The position numbers and the translations under genes were made by a program. DNA of 48,412 bases, taken from Spirosoma spitsbergense DSM 19989. GTDB lineage: Bacteria > Bacteroidota > Bacteroidia > Cytophagales > Spirosomataceae. Below are positions 35,364-42,954 of this stretch, piece by piece (positions within the stretch are counted from its first letter, which is position 1; every line of letters starts with the position of its first letter). The notes beneath the pieces were generated by a model. That model made no database searches, was not told where the DNA came from, and saw only the letters and a program-made list of their open reading frames with translations. The stretch covers positions 1-48,412 of the forward strand of contig NZ_KB893574.1 in assembly GCF_000374085.1 (NCBI RefSeq). The letters are read 5' to 3'.

Positions 35364-36067
35364 ATGACGTACAAACTGAACGGATTTAAGCCCGCATTAG
35401 CAACTGCTGAAGAGCAGGATTTATATCATGACACCGTAACTGAATCCGCCGATTTCTTTGATGGCCAACTCATTTTTCATGTTCGAGAACATGGATGACA
35501 ATGGACAGTGCGTTTTCTTCCGTTTATGATGAGTACGCTCCCCAAGTATGAGGATTTATTGTGCAACACACCTGTCAACAAAAAAGTCAGAAACTATTTT
35601 AGTGAACACTTTTCTTCAGTGCTTGGCGTGATCCTATTGAGAAACGCTCTTTTGTTAGTTGGAGCATGGGCTGTAAAACCATAACCAGTCATCAACTAGA
35701 GGTCATTAAAACGATAGTGGATCTGGGCCGGATAGACTGGCTGCTGAACAAACCTAGTACCAATATCATCGTTCATATGCTAAAATCCGCCTATCAGAGT
35801 GACTTCTATTATTCAGTGCGTGTTGCTAAGCCCGACGTGCCTAGCCTGCTCCACAATCATGTCCAGGAATGGAAGCAACATTACCGGCAGCTGAATCAAG
35901 CTATGCAGGCGATAGACGATGAGGATCAAACTCGTTTACCCCAACAGCCAGCACTCCGTTTGCTTCAGCCACCGATTAGCCAGGAACACCGAATGACGGC
36001 GCTGCTGGAACACTCGATCCGGGAACGCCAGCAACGAGAACGAAGTCAACAATACATATATACCTAA
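35364..36067 (+). pseudogene. Unknown protein gene broken by a stop and a frameshift
   Basis: Three adjacent open pieces make sense as one gene of roughly 230 codons. The first (ATG 35364, MTYKLNGFKPALATAEEQDL) runs to a TGA at 35496-35498. The same frame goes on as QWTVRFLPFMMSTLPKYEDL and NTPVNKKVRNYFSEHFSS. A shift near 35610 then leads to AWRDPIEKRSFVSWSMGCKT and the open frame ending at 36067. That last frame alone could be read as a 133-residue protein from ATG 35666. No known domain is recognised; the tail is rich in Gln and Arg. Confidence 0.5.
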
Positions 36068-36068
36068 C

Positions 36069-36090
36069 CGCTCACGGCTGTTTGTGAGCG
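36069..36090 (+). terminator. Hairpin after the 36067 stop, possible terminator
   Basis: A perfect 7-bp stem (CGCTCAC and GTGAGCG) with an 8-base loop begins two bases after the stop codon. The following sequence (TGATTTGTTAG) is only weakly T-rich, so termination is plausible rather than clear. Confidence 0.35.
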
Positions 36091-36283
36091 TGATTTGTTA
36101 GATCCGCTTAGAAAGAGTTAGCCGTTAGCACAGGATTACCATTTAAAGCCCGTAAAGTACAATTAATATAGGTTGCCTAACCAGCATGATATACTGTAAG
36201 TCAAAATAGTATGAATGTCCTGCCGTCTATGCTGATTACGGCCAAGTTAATTTACTAATCTACACCTGATAAAGTGCTTCGTT

Positions 36284-36955
36284 ATGGATGCGATACATCG
36301 AAACCGACCCCAAACCACCCAGCGAATTATAAACGCGCTGGAACAAGTCATTGATGAATGGGGATTACTGGGCATTAGTGTAAACCGGGTAGCCGAAAAA
36401 GCCGGGGTCAGTAAAGTACTCATCTACCGCTATTTTGGCGGCATCGATGGGCTAATGGAGTACTACGTCAAAAAGGGGAAATTGTTTCCCATCTTCACTC
36501 CTGACGTTTTAGCTAACATTCGCCCCCTGCAAAAGTCCGATTTAGCGCGCGTCTGGTATCGACAGGTTATTCAGCTCTACCGGCCGTTTAGGACCTCCAG
36601 GACAAGCCGTGAAATTCTAAAGGCTGCTCTAATCGAAAACGATAGCATGGCTACTGTGACGAGTCAAGCGGTAGAGGAAGAAATGACTCGCCTGGTGGCT
36701 CAACTCTCCTTTGTAAAAGGGGCTGACAGTCAGGCGGTATCGGCCGTGATTTTGAGTGGGATGTCGTATCTGACCATCATGGCTCACAAGAATCGGTCAG
36801 TGATTGGTCTCGATTTGCGCAGCGAAGTCGACTGGAAGCGAATTGAAGATGCGGTTAAACTACTTTACATTGCCCTCAACAAAACGGCAATCGTCGCTGA
36901 AAACGTAACCCTAACTGGTCAAACGGTTCATCCGCTTGCCGGTCTCTGGCCGTAA
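36284..36955 (+). CDS. TetR/AcrR-family transcriptional regulator
   Basis: A 223-residue regulator. The N-terminal helix-turn-helix (about 10-58) reads RIINALEQVIDEWGLLGISV, then NRVAEKAGVSKVLIYRYFGG, with the K-x-L-I-Y-R-Y-F recognition helix typical of TetR. The C-terminal ligand domain is helical and variable. It usually represses neighbouring transport or efflux genes in response to a small ligand. The small unknown gene at 36984 follows by 28 bp. The regulated gene cannot be named from the window. Confidence 0.9.
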   Translation: MDAIHRNRPQTTQRIINALEQVIDEWGLLGISVNRVAEKAGVSKVLIYRYFGGIDGLMEYYVKKGKLFPIFTPDVLANIRPLQKSDLARVWYRQVIQLYRPFRTSRTSREILKAALIENDSMATVTSQAVEEEMTRLVAQLSFVKGADSQAVSAVILSGMSYLTIMAHKNRSVIGLDLRSEVDWKRIEDAVKLLYIALNKTAIVAENVTLTGQTVHPLAGLWP

Positions 36956-36983
36956 GGTCCAATCACCGCTGCCCCGTGAACCG

Positions 36984-37322
36984 ATGCCCTTTCTTCGACA
37001 CGACCAGACCCTCGTATTTACCTCCCCCCGGGAGGTGATTACTCATTACACCACCCTGATTGAGGAGCTCAGAACTCAGCTCCGGAAGAGTACGGACGAT
37101 GAGCATAAAACCATCCGGGCCGAACTGGCTGATCAGCGTCAGCAATTAGCCGATCACCTCAAACCATTCAGTCCCAGTCAGGTAGATGGCTACTTTACCG
37201 GGGCCATGCAAGGGGCCGAATCCGACCCCGAATTATATGCCCTTAGCCATGCCTACGAAGCCATCTTAGTGGCTGAACAGACCCGCATTAAAGTAGTCCT
37301 CCATTGGTTGCGGACCACTTGA
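36984..37322 (+). CDS. Small soluble protein of unknown function
   Basis: A 112-residue protein from ATG 36984, chosen because the frame before it overlaps the end of the TetR gene. It contains a helix-rich, charged middle (YTTLIEELRTQLRKSTDDEH, then KTIRAELADQRQQLADHLKP) that could form a coiled coil, and a C-terminal part with no motif. It probably shares a transcript with the TetR gene. Family not recognised. Confidence 0.55.
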   Translation: MPFLRHDQTLVFTSPREVITHYTTLIEELRTQLRKSTDDEHKTIRAELADQRQQLADHLKPFSPSQVDGYFTGAMQGAESDPELYALSHAYEAILVAEQTRIKVVLHWLRTT

Positions 37323-37471
37323 GTGGTCCTACCCAAAGCAATCGCTGGCTGACGTTCGAATGGCTGGGTAAACCAGCTACGCTGACGACTCTCCGGAAAT
37401 AGACCGGTTGGGGGTCAAACCGTCAGCTGATAGGGAAAATACAGCTTATTCACCCATCAATCAATACTAGT

Positions 37472-37828
37472 ATGAAACTCGATAACTCGCTAAATGTACC
37501 GGTACGTACTCCCTCCATCATGGAAACGATCGCGCAGCCTGATTGGTCCATTGAGAAGTGGCAGATTCATTTCCTGCTCTCGGAAAAGTACCTACATCAG
37601 GTCAAGAAGCTCTCTAAAATTACGCGCTGGTACGACGATCCGGTGATCGTTGATACGTGTCATGACCGACTGCGGACGTGCTTCCAGAGTATCCGGGATT
37701 TCCATGACACGTTTGGCATATTACCGCAGGTCGGCGATCGCTTATATGACGAAGATTCGGGACTACTGGTTCAGGATCGTTCGATTGATGGCGGGTTAAG
37801 GGTGATCACCTTCACACTGAGCATTTAG
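37472..37828 (+). CDS. Unknown protein of 118 residues
   Basis: A short soluble protein beginning MKLDNSLNVPVRTPSIMETI and containing a basic, helical middle (HFLLSEKYLHQVKKLSKITR) and VDTCHDRLRTCFQSIRDFHD. No membrane segment, signal peptide or known domain is seen. It stands alone, about 150 bp after the previous gene. Confidence 0.5.
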   Translation: MKLDNSLNVPVRTPSIMETIAQPDWSIEKWQIHFLLSEKYLHQVKKLSKITRWYDDPVIVDTCHDRLRTCFQSIRDFHDTFGILPQVGDRLYDEDSGLLVQDRSIDGGLRVITFTLSI

Positions 37829-38209
37829 CCAATCCAAGCCATTTCCTCTCGTAGTCCTGATGCTGGTATGATTCATCTATGGGGGGTGGCCCACATTCGT
37901 ACGATCGGATCGCCGAAGCGAATGTTCCATCAAAGATAATTCTACAGAAAATCAATGTGTTACGCAGGTCGGTAAAGAAAAGGTTCGATTTCTTTACTTG
38001 ACCAAAGCTTAACAAATTGATAGCATTTGAGCCTGTTTTCTCGGCAATAAACTCACCGGGCCGCCGGGCGGTCAATCAATCAAAGCAAGCCAAATACAGT
38101 AATTTGGCTTACATGGAACTGCGAGTGTAATTGGATTGATTTGGTCGTCAACCCTTTAACATTTACTGGTTCCTATTTATGCTCGCCCCTCATCTGTATA
38201 GATACTAAC
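37829..38209. other. Intergenic region with a 9-bp hairpin
   Basis: About 380 bp without a credible gene. A perfect 9-bp inverted repeat (AAGCCAAAT and ATTTGGCTT, loop ACAGTA) lies at 38087-38110, roughly 100 bp before the next start codon. It could be a regulator-binding palindrome or a terminator for the gene ending at 37828; no T-run follows. Confidence 0.45.
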
Positions 38210-39181
38210 ATGAAAATTTTTATCAAATACATGGTCACCAGACGCTGTAAGTTAATTGTGCAGGCAACCTTAGATCAACTTGGGATACCCTACATCGTCG
38301 TTGAACTAGGTGAAGTCGAGCTCAAAGAGGCTATGACAACTCAGCAGCAGGACCAATTAAAAATCGCTTTATTGGTCGTGGGCCTTGAATTAATGGAGAA
38401 TAAAAAAGCTATTCTGGTTGAAAAAATAAAAATGCTTATCCTTGACCTAGTCCAGAATACGGACCAATCACGCAACCTAAAAAATTCACATTATATCAGT
38501 CAAGAACTCGACTATGATTATACCTACTTATCTAACCTTTTTTCTGAGGTGACGGGAACCACTATTGAGCAATACTTTATCGTTCAACGGATTGAGAAGG
38601 TGAAAGAACTGCTCTTGTATGATGAACAGAATCTTGCGCAAATAGCCTACCATCTAAATTATAGCAGTACCGCGCATTTATCAAACCAGTTTAAAAAAGT
38701 CACCGGCTTAACCCCTTCCTTCTTTAAGAACCTCAGAAGCCAGTATCGGAAAGCGGAACACAATGAAATACATTATTTTGACCAATTCAGTGAGTCATTT
38801 TCCTGGTTCCTAAGTAGGCGACAGCAGCACTATTATCACCGATCACTTAGCCAGGGGTACATCTTAGTGTTAACTAACCTGGAGAAAACAATTCTATGGA
38901 CAAGTCGTAGCTTTTTGGTATTGACCGGTTACAATCCAATTGATGTGTTAGGGAAAACACCTCATTTTTTACAGGGGCCTAGTACTGATCCGATCATATT
39001 ACAATTCATTCGCAAACACTTAAATGAAGTCCAGACGGTAGAGGCCGAGGTATTAAACTATCGTAATAATGGGGAACACTATGAATGTCACTTACGGATT
39101 GAACCTCTGGGCAATGAGCAAGGAGAGATAACCCATTTCCTGGCCGTCGAATATGATGTACAAAGCAAGTACAACGATTAA
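38210..39181 (+). CDS. HMA-like / AraC helix-turn-helix regulator with C-terminal LOV-like PAS domain
   Basis: A 323-residue protein from ATG 38210. Residues 1-60 form a ferredoxin-like HMA-type domain (MKIFIKYMVTRRCKLIVQAT); related Bacteroidota regulators usually have two Cys here (V-C-x-R-C), and this one keeps only Cys13. Residues about 90-185 are an AraC-type DNA-binding domain (SQELDYDYTYLSNLFSEVTG, then LAQIAYHLNYSSTAHLSNQF). Residues about 215-320 are a PAS domain of LOV type: TGYNPIDVLGKTPHFLQGPS, then AEVLNYRNNGEHYECHLRIE. The LOV photoactive Cys of the N-C-R-F-L-Q motif is replaced (T-P-H-F-L-Q). A PAS sensor after the DNA-binding domain is unusual. Redox or ligand sensing is likelier than classic LOV photochemistry. 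Confidence 0.82.
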   Translation: MKIFIKYMVTRRCKLIVQATLDQLGIPYIVVELGEVELKEAMTTQQQDQLKIALLVVGLELMENKKAILVEKIKMLILDLVQNTDQSRNLKNSHYISQELDYDYTYLSNLFSEVTGTTIEQYFIVQRIEKVKELLLYDEQNLAQIAYHLNYSSTAHLSNQFKKVTGLTPSFFKNLRSQYRKAEHNEIHYFDQFSESFSWFLSRRQQHYYHRSLSQGYILVLTNLEKTILWTSRSFLVLTGYNPIDVLGKTPHFLQGPSTDPIILQFIRKHLNEVQTVEAEVLNYRNNGEHYECHLRIEPLGNEQGEITHFLAVEYDVQSKYND

Positions 39182-39381
39182 GTCCTAGAATGCCAGATAC
39201 CTGTAGGGCACTTATTGGGAATAGCTGTTTAGTTACGTTGAGTGAACTAGGTAGACAACAGATGGAAAAGCGTGAATAAAGTAACTCTTTAATGATATTG
39301 TGTAGTAGAGATTGGTCTGAAAGAAATCAATTTTACTGACATGCACCAAGCCGGGTGTTGTAATCCTATAGAGTAGCCTGA

Positions 39382-39867
39382 TTGATTAAGAATTGGTTAC
39401 ATTATACCCGCAAGTTTTACGCTGCTAAAATGAATCTAGTTGAAGGGACCGACATTGAAGTAGGCAAATGGTACCCGGCTCTGGTGCCCCCGCCCGAGCT
39501 ACCAGAAACAATGGATGAGCAATATGTGCTGTTACTGGGTACAAAGATGATGGGGATTCGACTTGGCTTCTATTCCCACTTTCAGCAACATTACTTCTGG
39601 CACTGTGAACGCTACGACTCCACCAGCGATGAAAAGGTACCAGGTTTGAGTCGTGAGCAGCAAATCAATAATAAGCTGAAACCGGCTTATGAAAGGGCCA
39701 GGGGCGTAGCTGGCTGGATGCTGGTCATGAATCTGGATAGGGAACGGGAAAGTATCGACGATCATTCTGACTTGCCTTCGGACCCGGATATATTTTGGCT
39801 TGTTGACCTGATGGATACATCTGAAGATGAATACTCGGATGAGTCGGCTAAACCCCCTTGGCAGTAA
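39382..39867 (+). CDS. Unknown acidic protein
   Basis: A 161-residue soluble protein. ATG 39430 (MNLVEGTDIEVGKWYPALVP) is an alternative start that drops 16 residues. Features are a Pro-rich segment (ALVPPPELPETMDEQYVLLL), an aromatic region (FYSHFQQHYFWHCERYDS) and an acidic tail (DTSEDEYSDESAK). No signal peptide, membrane helix or known domain is recognised. Confidence 0.5.
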   Translation: MIKNWLHYTRKFYAAKMNLVEGTDIEVGKWYPALVPPPELPETMDEQYVLLLGTKMMGIRLGFYSHFQQHYFWHCERYDSTSDEKVPGLSREQQINNKLKPAYERARGVAGWMLVMNLDRERESIDDHSDLPSDPDIFWLVDLMDTSEDEYSDESAKPPWQ

Positions 39868-40036
39868 CGCTGCTGGGGATTATTTTATCATAACACAATT
39901 AATTTACAACCAATGTAGAAAAGGATAGCTGATATTATTTTGTGAACTCGTTATTTTGCTGTCAATGAATGGGTTATGCTAGTAACCGCCATCGCTGAAG
40001 CCGTTCAAATAATCCTCCGTTTCACTTTACTCCCTC

Positions 40037-40336
40037 ATGACGCTCAGAGAAATCCCATCCGCCCCCCCTAACGTACTTAAAATTAGAGTTTTACCACTGG
40101 CTGATGAAACATTTTCCCGGAATGTTGACGGTCCGCCGATGCGGCAACCTCTCGCGGTTCGTAGCTTTGGACTACGCCGTTCACGTTATGTGGGTCTGGC
40201 TAAAACGCATTTAGAGTATATTTTTATCGCGACGGCGATCAATCTGTATCGGATAGTGGATTGGCTGAACGAAGTACCCTTAGCCAAAACTCGTCAGGCT
40301 GCCTTTATCCGTTTGATGCCTCAGATAGCGACCTAA
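40037..40336 (+). pseudogene. IS1182-like transposase, C-terminal remnant
   Basis: The frame's second half reads VRSFGLRRSRYVGLAKTHLE, then IATAINLYRIVDWLNEVPLA and KTRQAAFIRL, matching the end of IS1182-type DDE transposases (F-G-L-R-x-x-R-Y-x-G-L-A-K, then A-x-A-I-N-L). The first 30 residues do not match, and the catalytic DDE residues are absent. No terminal repeats were fixed. It is a dead end-fragment. Confidence 0.75.
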
Positions 40337-40389
40337 ACTGAATTCGCCAACAGTATCCGTTTGCAACGAGAACCCCAGTGTGTGTTCAC

Positions 40390-40420
40390 CGCTGGCTGAA
40401 AATACTTTCTCAAGCCAGCG
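40390..40420. terminator. Hairpin between convergent genes
   Basis: An 8-bp perfect inverted repeat (CGCTGGCT and AGCCAGCG) with a 15-base loop lies between the end of the transposase remnant and the end of the minus-strand NIPSNAP gene. It could terminate that gene or belong to the lost element's end. No strong T-run is present. Confidence 0.3.
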
Positions 40421-40446
40421 ATGACCATACACTGTTAGGCGATCTT

Positions 40447-41241
40447 TTATATGTCAGAATAGTCCGTTGGATATAAAAATCGGGTATCGTTTTTCGATAC
40501 GTTTTTTTGATAGTTTGGCATGGCCGAAAGCTTTTTCCAATACTCATCCTTACCAAATGCGTCCCAGTGAGCATCCCGAGATGCCTTGTTTTCAAAGGTC
40601 GTCAGGTACATTAAATTAGGCATACGGCTACCCGCTACGACTTCTGCGTAAAAAACAGCATTGAACCCCAGCCGCTTGAAAAGGCCTATTTCGTCGCCCT
40701 GATTAAACATATCGATCTTGTTCTTGGAGATTTTTTCGGTGTGGCCCTCATAACTTCTTAGTTCATAAACGCGGTCTTTGGGGGTACCGCTTAAAGCGGG
40801 CAGATTGAAGTGCGGACTCTTCTCGAAGGCATTTAACAGAATTGTTTCCATTCGGTCATACGGTGGCGTATTATAGAGTGCATCCAGGTACTCTTTGCCA
40901 TCGGATTGAAACTGGTTGTCTTTGGCGAGTTTATCTTCCAACTTAAAAAAGTCATCACGCGAACGAAAAGGAATAAACACATAAAGCAGGCGATCCTCAG
41001 TAGCCGCCGGTGTTGCGGGGTTCACGATGGGTTTAAAAACGCCAACTTTAGCTATTCCAATTCTATGCAGAGCAGGCAGGTAGGCTTTCTGAAGGAAATT
41101 ATCCAGTTTCTGTTCCTGATCGGCAGTCTTGAAATGATACACTTTCAACTCGTAGAACTCCCTACCGGCCAATGGATTGAATGCGTATAGAAAAAACGAT
41201 TGAAGGAAAACAAACAAGCAGAGTAAGCTAGTTTTCAACAT
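40447..41241 (-). CDS. Secreted NIPSNAP-family protein
   Basis: A 264-residue protein with a signal peptide (MLKTSLLCLFVFLQSFFLYA). Two NIPSNAP-type dimeric alpha/beta barrel units follow: REFYELKVYHFKTADQEQKL near residue 28, and RVYELRSYEGHTEKISKNKI near residue 153, the second with NAVFYAEVVAGSRMPNLMYL and SRDAHWDAFGKDEYWKKLSA. Fold relatives act as small monooxygenase-like or binding proteins, but no activity can be stated. It is transcribed toward the left and is isolated by remnants of transposases on both sides. Confidence 0.88.
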   Translation of the reverse strand: MLKTSLLCLFVFLQSFFLYAFNPLAGREFYELKVYHFKTADQEQKLDNFLQKAYLPALHRIGIAKVGVFKPIVNPATPAATEDRLLYVFIPFRSRDDFFKLEDKLAKDNQFQSDGKEYLDALYNTPPYDRMETILLNAFEKSPHFNLPALSGTPKDRVYELRSYEGHTEKISKNKIDMFNQGDEIGLFKRLGFNAVFYAEVVAGSRMPNLMYLTTFENKASRDAHWDAFGKDEYWKKLSAMPNYQKNVSKNDTRFLYPTDYSDI

Positions 41242-41297
41242 GATATTTTTGACTTAAACGGTTAATTTATTGAACAGGTAAAACTACCCATCTTTTC

Positions 41298-41692
41298 GTG
41301 CCCTTACAATTATCAGGACACGATCAACTCAGCGTACTGCGCCGAAAATGCTTTATCTGGAAACAAAATGGGCAGCATTGCTATCTTATTCGCAAACGGC
41401 TGCGTTGCTTAAAGAAGTTTTACCTGTTGATCAAAAACTCAATGCCGCTTCCATCCGAAATCATTTGGGACAAGTCGCTCGTCAAGTCGATAGTCAATTA
41501 AGCGTTGCCCCCTTAACCAACGCAGCAGGCCCTTTTGTCAGCCAAAGTGCAGTAACTGAGGCCGAAGGCACACTCGTTATGGGCGTGGATGGGGGCTATT
41601 TACGAGACTGGACGCAGAAGAAGACCTGTTTTGACGGGGCCGCCCGCGCGGGTAATTGTTGGCAAATCGGTTCCAACAGACCAACCTGCTAA
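41298..41692 (+). pseudogene. ISKra4-like transposase remnant
   Basis: The frame from about 41348 reads MLYLETKWAALLSYSQTAAL, then LKEVLPVDQKLNAASIRNHL and EGTLVMGVDGGYLRDW, which fits the central part of ISKra4-type transposases (L-Y-L-E-T-K-W-A, L-P-V-D-x-K-L-N, and the first DDE Asp in V-D-G-G-Y). Both the zinc-finger N-terminus and the rest of the catalytic domain are missing, and the frame ends abruptly at 41692. A second, overlapping frame at 41298 is just its shadow. Confidence 0.7.
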
Positions 41693-41876
41693 GTGTTTTG
41701 GCTTTGTACAGGGGTAAGAACAACATGAGCAACGATAAAAGGTTCTTCCGACTCTTTAGTGAATTGTCTCTAAATTACAGATATGGATACTTCTACTATT
41801 GAAATTTTGTTGGGCTTTACCGATATACAGGTCGTATGCTACTGATTTCTGTGTACAGTAAATCAGTAGCATACAG

Positions 41877-42950
41877 TCAATAAAATTGGATGTTGCGCGG
41901 AATCTCAGGCGCACTCAGATTTTCCTTAAACCAAGTCAAGCAAGCCTGTTTGGTCTGATCAGTCCGAGTACGTAATTGAATGGCGCAAAATAATTGAGGT
42001 TGACCATCGACCGACTTGGCGTATAAATCGCACTCAGCCACCAATGGGCAACTGACCATCAGTTGCTGAATGTGCTTGGGGTAGATGTTGACTCCCCCAA
42101 TTTGAATAGCTCCATCAAAACGTCCAACTACCCGAATTTCCCGTTCCGAGATGCGTTCGATCCGATCCGGCATCGAGCCTACTTCTTGATCTCCCATCAT
42201 GGATACGTGCGGAAATAAGAGAAACGGGGCATCGGGAGATTTACGAAAAGCAAGGCCTCCTGTATCGCTGGATCCATAAACATCGACTAATTCAATACCG
42301 GCTTCCGTCAGTTCAGAAAACAACCTGCTGGATAAAGGAGCCGTAGAACTCACCCCATGGCAAGCAATTGACCCTAACCCTCCCAGCGTTCGATATACAT
42401 ACTCCCAGGTAAACGGCGTACCAATAATCAGGGAATCAGTCGTTAGGGTGGTGGTGTTTAACTCCGCCAAAGAACGTACGGGAACCGCCCAAAGGGATGG
42501 TAAAACTACCGTATACAGGAACCCATACATGTGGTTTGAGGGCACCGTACTGAATACCTGGGTTGGGCGGGGCAGCAACTCCTGCAATACACAAGCTTCC
42601 CGAAGTAGAAAATCCATCAAGTGAGAAACCCGCTTCGGGTTACCACTGGTGCCCGATGTCCGGAATACAACCGTACTATCTTTTTCCAGGCGCACATGGA
42701 TAATTTTCATGACCCAATGATCCAGTATCGAATCGGTAAGCAGATAATTTTCGACGCTGGTTTGAAAAACACCAAAAAATTCATTGACCTGTGCCGCCAA
42801 GAGCATCTGGGAAAGCGAATCCATTCCCAGATCACGGTTTAGGTCAATGGGGTAAGTAGCCTGGACTGCCAGGGCACTAACAGGTACTTTTTGAAGCTGA
42901 GCGGCCATGTCCAGAATAATCCGCCGAATGTTGTGCTCGTTCCAGATCAT
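41877..42950 (-). CDS. Acyl-carrier-protein / adenylation-domain fusion, candidate chromophore ligase
   Basis: A 357-residue protein starting at the ATG at 42950, four bases after the kinase stop; a longer frame upstream would overlap it. Residues about 5-80 are a carrier domain with the phosphopantetheine Ser45 in DLGMDSLSQ. Residues about 93-357 are a short AMP-forming domain: TVVFRTSGTSGNPKR (phosphate loop), VDVYGSSDTGGLAF (A5-type motif), and RVVGRFDGAIQIGGVNIYPK (A8-type motif). The usual N-terminal part of the adenylation domain is absent and the C-terminal catalytic A10 Lys is not seen, since the protein ends PRNIQFY. Short ligases like this occur with aryl-acid (coumarate, hydroxybenzoate) chemistry. 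Position after a PYP gene suggests p-coumarate activation on its own carrier domain. That role is inferred. Confidence 0.75.
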   Translation of the reverse strand: MIWNEHNIRRIILDMAAQLQKVPVSALAVQATYPIDLNRDLGMDSLSQMLLAAQVNEFFGVFQTSVENYLLTDSILDHWVMKIIHVRLEKDSTVVFRTSGTSGNPKRVSHLMDFLLREACVLQELLPRPTQVFSTVPSNHMYGFLYTVVLPSLWAVPVRSLAELNTTTLTTDSLIIGTPFTWEYVYRTLGGLGSIACHGVSSTAPLSSRLFSELTEAGIELVDVYGSSDTGGLAFRKSPDAPFLLFPHVSMMGDQEVGSMPDRIERISEREIRVVGRFDGAIQIGGVNIYPKHIQQLMVSCPLVAECDLYAKSVDGQPQLFCAIQLRTRTDQTKQACLTWFKENLSAPEIPRNIQFY

Positions 42951-42954
42951 TCGC

